Positions 36,001 through 48,000 of a DNA stretch of 64,000 bases are shown piece after piece (the stretch's first letter is position 1; every line of letters begins with the position of its first letter). Under the pieces are notes generated by a model that worked only from the letters and a program-made list of their open reading frames with translations, had not been told where the DNA came from and did no database searches. The stretch covers positions 27,087,915 to 27,151,914 of the forward strand of contig NC_088297.1 in assembly GCF_032854445.1 (NCBI RefSeq), read 5' to 3'. The stretch is from Liolophura sinensis (Eukaryota; Mollusca; Polyplacophora; Chitonida; Chitonidae). The translations under genes were made by a program, and so were the position numbers.

Positions 36001-39000
36001 GGGGTGATCATGATGTTGATCTCCTGACTGAAAATCCAGGGCCACTTCATCCTTATGCCCAGGCCTGTAGTAAGAAAAATAAAGTCTCAAGGTGCATTTT
36101 GATTGGCCAAATTTTAGGCCAAATGCAGCTATAATCATTGTTGTTTTTTTTATTTTATTTTTTTTTTTTTTCAAAGATATAATTATCAATATATAAATAA
36201 TACATCTAAAACGAGACTTTCAAGACTATATATATATATATCCTCCCTCATTATTAAGGCCACCCTATGTTCTTAGTTTCTACATCACTAAATTCCAGCT
36301 GCAGTTTGAAAGTGACAGCGTGGGACAGTTCACCAGCAACCTGTGAATGGCCGTGGGTTTCCCCCAGGCCCTGCCAGGTTTTGCCCTATTATAATGCTGG
36401 TTGCCATCATATAAGTGAAATATTCTTGAGTACGGTGTAGAACACCATTCAAATAAATAAATGGTTTATTTATTTGATTGGTGTTCTACAGGAAGTTTCA
36501 GTTTCTTTAGGTATATATATAGTAGAGGTGTTAAAAGCCTTGTCCTTGAGAAAAATGGTTGCTGAGACAACGGACTATGCAGCAACATAACAAAATCCTC
36601 CATTATCCACTCTTGTTAGAATTATAGTAAATGTCCATGTATGCGATTTATTTCTTTTTCACGCGAAGAGAAGACATCGATAGTTATGACAACACCAAGT
36701 CGTTGAGTTTATCTGATTTGATTTGATTGGTGTTTTAAGGTGTACTCAAGAATATTTCACTTATATGACAGCAGAGGTTACATAGGTGTGGATGATAGGA
36801 CAGAAACATGATAAGAAATATTCGCTCTTGGCTGTGGACTATGACGGTAGATATTCCTTATTAATTCAGTCTTTTTTGTGTTTTTCTGTTTCAGTCTTTG
36901 ACATGCCAGATACTTTCAACTCCTGGTTCCTTGTCATGGAACTCCATGTCTGGTAAGATCCATGTCCTGCTTCTAATGAAAAAATAAAGACTGACTTGTC
37001 ATTTCTTTCCTGAGACAACACCTCTTTGCCCTCTGTATATGCTCCCTCATAAAAGAATAATGGCTGACTTGTCATTTCTTTCCTGAGACAACACCTCTTT
37101 GCCCTCTGTATATGCTCCCTCATGAAAGAATAATGGCTGACTTGTCATTTCTTTCCTGAGACAACACCTCTTTGCCCTCTGAATATGGTTCCACATAGAG
37201 CTAAGCATTCTTGCTGACAGTCAATGCCGTGTGTTGAAAGAAAAAAACTGTACCCAACTGTGATACAATGTAGAGAAGGTGTCATTTTCCAGTTGCTAAC
37301 CACCTTGGTCATGAAGACCCCTGAGTCTCTCACCAGTGCGGTCGCTGTGAGTTCATCCAGCTCATACTGGCTTCCTCTCCGTCGGTACGTGGGAAGGTCT
37401 GCCAGCCACCTGCAGATGGTCGTGGGTTTCCCCCGGGCACTGCCCGGGTTTCCACCCACTATAATGCTGGCCGCCGTCGCATAAGTGAAATATTCTTGAG
37501 TACGGCGTAAAACACCAATCAAGTAAATAAATAAATACATGAAGACCCCCTGGAATTCATTAAAGATTTGCATCTTAAGGGCTGATGCCAGGCTTTCCTG
37601 CAGTCTGCTGACTAGCATATACTGAAAATCTTCAAGACTTCTGACCTCTAAGGCTCTTCTTTTCAGAGGAATTTATGCATACAACTACTTGTATTATGAA
37701 AATGTCACTAAAAATGATTTGTTTGTGTCATTATACGTGCAAGCTTCAGAAAACTGTGCAAATTATTTCTCTACTCTTTGCATTCCATAGTCCTCTCAGA
37801 ATGTTTCAGTGATATTAGCCACACTGGTGATTGAAAAGTTGAAGACAGGGTAGTCACTGAAGCTGTGAGACAACCTACATACTGCATAGCCATTAGGGTA
37901 GTCACTGAAGCTGTGAGACAACCTACATACTGCATAGCAGTTAGGGTAGTCACTGAAGATGTGACACAACCTACATACTGCATAGCCATTAGGGTAGTCA
38001 CTGCTGCTGTGACACAACCTACATACGGCATATCCATTAGGGTAGTCACTGAAGCTGTGAGACAACCTACATACTGCATGGCCATTAGGGTAATCACTGC
38101 TGCTGTGACACAACCTGCATACGGCATAGCCATTAGGGTAGTCACTGCTGCTGTGACACAACCTACATACTGCAAAGCCATTAGGGTAGTCACTGCTGTT
38201 GTGACACAACTTGCATACGGCGTAGCCATTAGGGTAGTCACTGCTGCTGTGAGACAACTTACATACTGCATAGCAATTAGGGTAGTCACTGCTGCTGTGA
38301 CACAACCTGCATACGGCATAGCAATTAGGGTAGTCACTGCTGCTGTGACACAACCTACATACTGCAAAGCCATTAGGGTAGTCACTGCTGTTGTGACACA
38401 ACTTGCATACGGCGTAGCCATTAGGGTAGTCACTGCTGCTGTGAGACAACTTACATACTGCATAGCCATTAGGGTAGTCACTGCTGCTGTGACACAACCT
38501 GCATACGGCATAGCCATTAGGGTAGTCACTGAAGCTGTGACTCAACCTACATACTGCATAGCCATTAGGGTAGTCACTGCTGCTGTGACACAACCTACAT
38601 ACTGCATAGCCATTAGGGTAGTCACTGAAGCTGTGACACAACCTACATACGGCATAGCCATTAGGGTAGTCACTGCTGCTGTGACACAACCTACATGCTG
38701 CATAGCCATTAGGGTAGTCACTGAAGCTGTGAGACAACCTACATACTGCATAGCAATTAGGGTAGTCACTGCTGCTGTGACACAACCTGCATACGGCATA
38801 GCCATTAGGGTAGTCACTGCTGCTGTGACACAACCTACATACTGCATAGCCATTAGGGTAGTCACTGCTGCTGTGACACAACCTACATACTGCATAGCCA
38901 TTAGGGTAGTCACTGAAGCTGTGACACAACCTACATACTGCATAGCCATTAGGGTAGTCACTGCTGCTGTGACACAACCTGCATACTGCATAGCCATTAG

Positions 39001-42000
39001 GGTAGTCACTGCTGCTGTGACACAACCTACATACTGCATAGCCATTAGGGAAGTCACTGCTGCTGTGACACAACTTACATATTGCATAGCCATTAGGGTA
39101 GTCACTGCTGCTGTGACACAACTTACATACTGCAAAGCCATTAGGGTAGCCACTGCTGCTGTGACACAACATACATACTACATAGCCATTAGGGTAGTCA
39201 CTGAAGCTGTGAGACAACCTACATACTGCATAGCCATTAGGGTAGTCACTGCTACTGTGACACAACCTGCATACGGCATAGCCATTAGGGTAGTCACTGC
39301 TGCTGTGACACAACCTACATACTGCATAGCCATTAGGGTAGTCACTGAAGCTGTGAGACAACTTACATACTGCATAGCCATTAGGGTAGTCACTGAAGCT
39401 GTGAGACAACCTACATACTGCATATCCATTAGGGTAGTCACTGCTGCTGTGACACAACCTACATGCTGCAAAGCCATTAGGGTAGTCACTGCTGCTGTGA
39501 CACAACCTACAAACTGCATAGCAGTTAGGGTAGTCACTGCTGCTGTGACACAACCAACATATGGCATAGCCATTAGGGTAGTTACTGCTGCTGTGACACA
39601 ACCTACATGCTGCATAGCAATTAGGGTAGTCACTGAAGCTGTGAGACAACCTACATACTGCATAGCCATTAGGGTAGTCACTGCTGCTGTGACACAACCT
39701 ACATGCTGCATAGCCATTAGGGTAGTCACTGCTGCTGTGACACAACTTACATACTGCATAGCAATTAGGGTAGTCACTGCTGCTGTGACACAACCTACAT
39801 GCTGCATAATGCCACTTCAGTGTTAAAGAGGATTAGTCCATTACCGCCCTTCATTTTGAAAAGTTGTTGTACTAGTGCAGTATTTGGGGGCACGGCTTGA
39901 TATTTCATCTCACACCAGGCCATACCATGCAACATGATGGTCTAACTCGGTGTACTTTAATTCTTCAAACTTTTCACATGTTTCCCAGGTGTTTGTTCAA
40001 GCATATTCTGAAGGCATTATTCTGCATAGACTGAAATACTTTTTATTTACACTTTTTGTGATGCCCTGAAATTGGCCAAACCAACCAATGTAGGTTTGTT
40101 CCCAAAATCAAATTAAAAATGTTCCTAGATTGCTCTGAAAGTTGTTCTTTTAAATGTGGAAAGGTTGAGGACAAAGGGTAGTAAATCCTGAGGAAAGGAT
40201 TTCTCTATACAAGTTTAAATTCACTCAGTCAGTAAACTGCCAGGTTAATTGGTTTTCTAAGGTATGCTGTTATTTCCTAACAACTGTTATCGATGAGCTA
40301 CCCTGAGTATCCCATGACCCTTGTATGTGTGAAAAAGTAATAATATCGTTGTTTGACTTTGCTCAGGATGTACATGGTGCGACTGGCAGCAGAGGGAGCC
40401 GATGGGAAATATGTGAGGAACAGTCTGGTAGAAATGATGTGGAAAGATGTGGAAGAAAGAATCAAAATGATTGGGGTAATGTTCTAATGCTGCCTGTACA
40501 TTGAGTGCCGATTCATTCAGGAGGTGGCTACAATGTACATGTTTACTTGGTCTTATCTCTCCATCATAGCTTCTTCTTGTAAAAATGTGAAGAAGTATCA
40601 GAACTGTCCTCCTATTGTAGAAGAGTTTCCTTTCCCGCGTCTTGAAATCGGAAACCTCCCATTAAACACAGAAAACATCCTCAAAGTAAGGTTTCCGCAA
40701 CTGCCGCGATTAACTTTTCAACTCCTTTTCAATAGCACTCTGTGCGAGTCCAGCGTATATTGGGAGTCAGACAGGATTTGTCCTTATTGCTGACACATTA
40801 GCAGTTCTCACACACTAACTGGCTATATATCAAAATAAAGTACATCTTTTATGATTACCTGTATATAAATTTGCCCAGGGGTGATTTATGATTTATCCTG
40901 CCATTGATGGGTATAATACAAATAAACACATGGAGATTTCGAGCACTGTTGATTGTAAGTTGTCGCTTTAAACACAGTTTGACATTATCTGATGGTAAGT
41001 TCTGTTTATAGCCTTGTACTGGGTGGTCACACTCAATTTCCAGGGAGTTTTCTTCCAGAATTCCCATTCATCATAAAAAGATGATCATGAAACAATCAAG
41101 ATGCAATTTTTGTGAAGTAAACCTTTATATACTAAATTCATTATGATTAAAGCTGAAGAAAACGTGAACTGCTGGTGGTAGGAGCATAGGCTGATGGCCC
41201 AGTCAAGCATGAGCTTGCATGTCTATTGCATTCAGGGACTGTCCATGTAATCCGCTGACCACCCCTGATGTTCTCCCCGCAGCGCCCAGTTCCATGAAAT
41301 CATTTGCTTGATGTGCTTAGCCATTATTTTTTGTCTATGAGCTGTCTGATGATAAGAACCCATTATTTTTTTGTCTTTGAGCTAATGTCTTATGATAAGA
41401 ACCCGTTATGTTTTGTCTATGAGCTGTCTGATGATAAGAACCCATTATTTTTTGTCTCTGAGCTAATGTCTGATGATAAGAACCCATTACTTTTGTCTTT
41501 GAGGTAATGTCTTATAAGAAGCCCATTATTTTTTTGTCTATGAGCTAATGTCTTATGATAACAACCCGTTATGTTTTGTCTATGAGCTGTCTGATGATAA
41601 GAACCCATTATTTTTTGTCTATGAGATAATGTCTTATGATAACAACCCGTTATTTTTTGTGTATGTGATAATGTCTTATGATAAGAACAAATATTTTTTG
41701 TCTATGAGCTGTCTGATGATAAGAACCCATTATTTTTTGTCTTTGAGCTAATGTCTTATGATAAGGACCCATTATTAAAGCTTGATGTGAAGGGATTCTT
41801 ACAGTATTTATAGATGTGATTGAACTAGAAACATTCTCTTTTGAAGATTTTCAATTGTTTTTCATTGACAATAATAGCCATTTAATTTGCATGAAGTGGA
41901 TCTCTTTAAATTTTTTTTTTAACAGCCTTTATAGATCATGATTAAAACAAAAAAAAAATCTCCTTCAGTTGTTTCAACAGGTATCCACCTAACCGATAAA

Positions 42001-45000
42001 TATTAATATATATTATATAATATGTTGTTGTTGTTGTTGTACAGGGAGGAGCCCGTCGTAGTTACCTAAGAGACAGTCTAGAGAGCCTGGGTGGCCATTT
42101 CCGCATGAGTCTGTACGCCTATGATGAGGTATGTACTGTGTTATTTGATGTTGACTCTCCTTGCCGCTCAGAATAGCTCAATACATTATCACCCAGATAG
42201 ATGCCACTAGTGTGCCTCGGGTGTGCCATAGGTGTGCCACTCAAACAGCTTAACGGCGTGCCGTTCATGGCAGAGTGGATCACTCTTCTATCTGAAGGCT
42301 GGCAGTGGCATGCCGCGGGGGTGCCATAGGTGTGCCACTCAAGCTGATTAACAGCGAGCCGCCCATGGCAGAGTGGATCACCCAGATAGAAGGCTGGCAG
42401 TGGCATGTCACTAGTGTATCTCAGGTGTGCCATAGGTGTGCAACTCAAACTGCTTAATGGCAAGCCGTCCATGGCAGAGTGGATCACCCAGATAGAAGGC
42501 TGGCAGCGGCATGCCACTAGTGTGCCTCAGGTGTGCCACTCAAACTGCTTAATGGCAAGCCGTCCATGGCAGAGTGGATCACCCAGATAGAAGGCTGGCA
42601 GTGGCATGTCACTAGTGTATCTCAGGTGTGCCATAGGTTTGCAACTCAAACTGATTAACGGCGAGCCGTCCAAGGCAGAGTGGATCACCCAGATAGAAGG
42701 CTGGCAGTGGCATGCCACTAGGGTGCCGCGGGGGTGCCATAGGTGTGCAACTCAAACTGCTTAATGGCAAGCCGTCCATGGCAGAGTGGATCACCCAGAT
42801 AGAAGGCTGGCAGCGGCATGCCACTAGTGTGCCTCAGGTGTGCCACTCAAACTGCTTAATGGCAAGCCGTCCATGGCAGAGTGGATCACCCAGATAGAAG
42901 GCTGGCAGTGGCATGCCACTAGTGTGCCTCAGGTGTGCCACTCAAACTGCTTAATGGCAAGCCGTCCATGGCAGAGTGGATCACCCAGATAGAAGGCTCG
43001 TAGTGACATAGAGCCACTAGTGTGCCTCAGGTTTGCCACTCACACTGCTTAATGGCAGAGTGGATAAGAAGCTTGCCTCTCACACCAGACGCATGGGTTC
43101 ATTCCCTTTACTCACCAGGAAGTTTAATGTACAATACTGCATTGTTTTCAGGGGTCTTCACAAAAATTCCAAGGTTGCCACCGTCATGGATAAAGTTTAA
43201 AGTGATGAATTGTCATGAAGAATTAATGTATTTTGAAAATGAGGAGGTCCTTTTTGTTTGTGAATGTGGACATGTAGGCCCTATACCAGTGTGTTCCATT
43301 ACCACAGTGTAATCTACTTGTAAAACAGTTTCATTATTGAAAAGGTATAAGTGAAATATTGTTCAATACTGCATAAAACACTAATCAAAAAAATAAATAA
43401 ATCAAAACTGGTTTCAGGTTTTGTTTCCATTTAAGTCATGAATTTTAGTCAGATTTCATCTCGAAAGAGTCATGCATTTTTGGTTTGAAATGCCTGTGGC
43501 AACCTTGCAGTTGATAGTTGATGTGTTTCCCTTGTGTGATAATGTTTGCAGGAGACTGTTTCTCTTTATCTAATACTGTGAAGGACTTAATTTTGGAGTG
43601 GAACTAATTTTCACGGATTTCGTGGTCAATAATTTACTGTGAGAATTAATTCCAGCGAAAAAAATATCCAATATTGAATCATATACTACAGGTAGTAGTA
43701 ATAATGAAGTGAAACGTTTGCCAGGGTGACGGGAGAATGCCCGATGGGCCAGCTAAATTTTTTGACAGCAGGGAAGGGAAATTACGGTTTAAATACATGT
43801 ATATACAAACTCTGGTGCTAAGGCTTGGTGAATATAAAACAAAGTGGGAGCTTATTCATCTTTAGTTTGATCAATTTTCGCTATGTAAAGTGAAAGAAAA
43901 GTAGATACCAGCACGTGCTGGCTTTTAATGAATGTCGCTCTGATACACACTATGCCATTGGCTGTGTCTCTCCTATGGTCCAATGAGTGAGCTTCTAACA
44001 AACTGTGAAGTGTGTACAACCACACAATGGCCGTTTGACAGTTACGTTAATGTTTGTGGTTTCTGACCTGCTACAGAGGACGATTAAAACTGAAAACAAT
44101 GCAAAACTTACCGTGTTGCTAGATAAAGAATGAGTGACTTGCACCGATAATGGTGAATTTGTATGTTTTGCATTAAACTGCTCAAAAAGTGACTGGTCAC
44201 TTTGCCAGGTGTTCAAAAGTACTCATCAGCAGTTCGAAAAGAAGTGACACCTGTTTGAGTACTGCTCATGGTGGGCGCGAAACTAATCTTCTTACGTAGT
44301 GATAATAGATCCCCCATTGTTTTAACCTCTGATCCAGATCATGAGGATTGGCGACACCGCAGGAAACAAAGGAGGATTAAAGCCACCCATGATGATACCT
44401 GTTTGAATAATTTCGACCATATTGTATCTTGGAAAATTTTAAGGTTTTAAGATTGTTTTTCAGTATTTTAAATACACGAAAATTATTTCCCACGAACTTA
44501 TTTTTGGAGAAAATCCGCCAAAATAAATTCCAGCGAATAATAAGTACTTTATAGTATGACAACTTACCGGTTTCATGCGTCTATCAATGTGAAAACCATT
44601 ACACGAGTGAAAAATTCTTGAGTATGGCTTTAAGCTTCAAATTAATAAATGAGAAAAAAAAAAAGAAAAACTTGTTACCAGAATAAAAGAAAAATGTGAT
44701 ATGCCTCGTACTGGTAATCATTCGATCCATCATTTGAGGAATCGGGTGTGAAGGCCAGTTTCCCTGTTAAATTGACAGTAATTAGCAGAATAACTTATTC
44801 CTGTCATCGCGGATTATTCTTTTTGCTTGAATCGCTACTAGAACCGCGACTGTACTAAGCAGTTTCCACCACTCATAACCTGGCCACCTTCATATACATG
44901 CTACCGATAAGCTATATATATGCTTGTACCTATTCCAGGGCCTATTGTCTCATGACCGTGTGTTGGCGGGCGCTCTTTGGAGGATATTTTTTGAGAAGGC

Positions 45001-48000
45001 AGATACAGATCCAGGTTCCCTGGCTCGCATGGTGGAATATGTTCGACAACAGGTACGTTACTGTGTTACCTTAAATTTGAGTGTTAGTACTGATCAGTGG
45101 TTACATTTGTTCCTGCATGGTCAGAGTGAAAAGAAAAGATTTATTTATTTATTTATTTATTTGATTGGTGTTTTATGCCATACTCAAGAATATTTCACTT
45201 ATACGACAGCAGCCAGCATTATAGTGGGAGGAAACCGGGTAGAGCCTGGTTGAAACCCATGACCATCTGCAGGTTGCTGCCAGACCTTCGAAAAGAAAAG
45301 ACAACAATAGACTAAATATACATGTATGTATACATCTATTAAGTGGTTTAATAAGCATAAAGTTTTGTCTTTGTGATGTTACTTAACTGAGATATCAGAG
45401 TTGAAAATATAAACATGGCTCACATTGAGAAAATTGGAAGCGCTGCCATGTTATCAGTTCTGATCAGGCGGGCGCAAGTTATTGGTATAACCTCTTACCT
45501 CGCCGTTTTCTCCCACCACAATGCTGGTCGGTGTCATATAAGTGAAATATTCTTGAGTATGCGTAAAACACCCATCAAATAAATAAATTAGTCTTACTTC
45601 CCCCGAACCCAGGTTTGCCTTCTAGCCATTTGTGCATGGGGTACAGGGGTATGACATTGTGTTCCTAGTTGTTTAATATGGCCTAGTAATTGATTCATTA
45701 AGTTAACAAGCACATCAAGGAAAAATGGGTGTGACCATTTAAGGTTGCTTCTTTCTGCAGAATAATGGTTATATGATTTGTTGTCTTTTCTTTTAATGAT
45801 ACCCAGTAGTCAAAGTAGGACTTGCCTATTACAAACCTAACATTGGTATTTTTCAGATACGACAATAGCTAATTGTGTGATCGTTTCAGATGTATTAAAA
45901 ATTCTGCAGTATCAGACATAGTATGCTCAGTGCTTGATTTATTTATTTATTTATTTTGATTGGTGTTTTATGCCGTAATCAAGGATATTTCACTTATACC
46001 ATGGCGGCCAGCCTTATGGTCGGAGGAAACCGGGCAGAGGCCGGGCAAAACCCACAACCATCCGCAGGTTGCTGGCAGACCTTATCACATAGGAAGGAAG
46101 AGGAAGCCAGCATCAGCTGTACTTGAACTCACAGCGACGACAATGGTGAGAGGCTTGTGGGTCATTTACACTGTGCTAGCACATTAACCAACTGAGCCAC
46201 AGAGGCCCCCTCAGTGCTTGAAAAACAAAATTTTGTAATGATTTATAAAGGATACACAATGAGTGACGCATTATATCAGTTTTATTGAACAAGTGGTGTG
46301 ATTTTCATTTGATGCAAATGAAACTTACATTACGAGTTTAATAAGTTTGATTTAACATGTGAGGAATTGCATGTCCTATTTATCCCATAATATATTTTGA
46401 TCGGACTTAGAAGGTTGATATAGAAGACAGTGTGTGTTTGTTTTGACAAGTATGTAAATGAGATGCGTACTGATATTGATATATGTGAAACGGTTGGAAC
46501 TGAACCACGCATTCAACAAAATTGCGGAAATCTGTGATTTCTGTGAACAGAAAACATAACGCAGTCCACCAGTGAGCTGTAATTTTTTTTGAAAATATCA
46601 GTGTTTATAACTGTTCATATTGTCGAAACATTTGGCTCCAAAATTGTGACCTAGATCCAGGTCATATCTCTGTGACGTCATGCGATAACTTGCAGTGTGC
46701 GAGGAGCGGTGTTCTCGAAAATCATACTGAGTGAAATATTCGAATATAGGCTTTTAATGCAAACACTTTGTTGCTTTTACTGACCATTATAGAACTTGGA
46801 GAATGCAACAAAACAGTGTCTATGATGCTTCAAAGGGCTTGGTTTTAGTTCTGTTTTGGACTTTCCATATGACAGTAGACGTGATGTTGAATCTGAGGGT
46901 CACAGTGAGAACAGTTATCGTGTTCGATGTGGCAAATAGAATGGACTAAATCTAAGAATAATGTTGAGGTACATCAGTTGCTCACCAGTTCATACACACA
47001 AGACAACTCTTAACAAAGTTAAGTTCGTAGGTTTTTAATTTGGTGCACATCTGATACGAGGCATGTTGCTGTCATTGTTGACGGTTGAACTTAGGTTCAA
47101 GTGAAAGACAGCACCTGACTAATGTTTACATCCACTAATTAAGAGACTGTCATTCAAAGTGTCTTAGAGCGGCAGGCATTAAATATTTGTTTAGATTTTT
47201 TTCAACCCAGTAAAAGTTTAGTGAAACTTTGTCTTGTCATAGCTTCAGTGCGTCTCCATTATCGACTGCAAGGTGATTATTGACAGTTTACTCTAGCTGT
47301 CTAACATCAAAGGTATTTCCGGTATAATAGCCTAAGCAGTAAGGTTTGACAGGTTAAAGTTGTGGACTTCGGCGATAAAGGACCAAGTGATAAATAGCTT
47401 TCAGGAAAATTGAACATATTGGAAGGAGATTTCTTGCACTGCTTGAACTGTGGCCTACTGTATCATTTATACAGTTTGCGAGTAGCCTGCAGATGCAGGG
47501 CCTGGGTATCCCTGGTTCAGGTGGTAGCCTCCGGAGGGGTTCTGGTACCCGGAATTCTGATTCCTGTTGAATGTTTACAAAATGACAGCGGGATTGTTAT
47601 ACAGTTGGATTCATGCTTAACAAATGGACACAAATGGAAATAAATCTAAGCACCACTGTCACTGGATTTTATGCTTTAATTTTGTAGCAGTGGCTTCTAA
47701 GATGAGAGCAGTGCTGACCTAGTTATCGCGGACATAAGAGAAAGCAAGTCGACTTAAACAGGGCGTGTCAATTATTCACTGTATTTTATAAAAGAGAACT
47801 GATTAAAACATCCCTTGTATGCGACAATGACCAAGGGCAAAATTTAAATTCTTCAGTTCTAATAAATTCAGAGAAAAAATATTATATCATAAGATTTAAT
47901 TCATTGAAGCAATGTCGAGTGAGATGCCTTCTCATTATGATAAACGTTCGCCGTCCCTAAATGAATTTTTTTACTGACACTGACATTTGGTATTTAGCAG

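Noticed and set aside
37796-39826. Long ORFs of 665 aa (minus) and 653 aa (plus) across the 48-bp array
   Set aside because: They mirror each other on opposite strands, follow the repeat period exactly and lie in a UQCC1 intron with phase-consistent exons on both sides.
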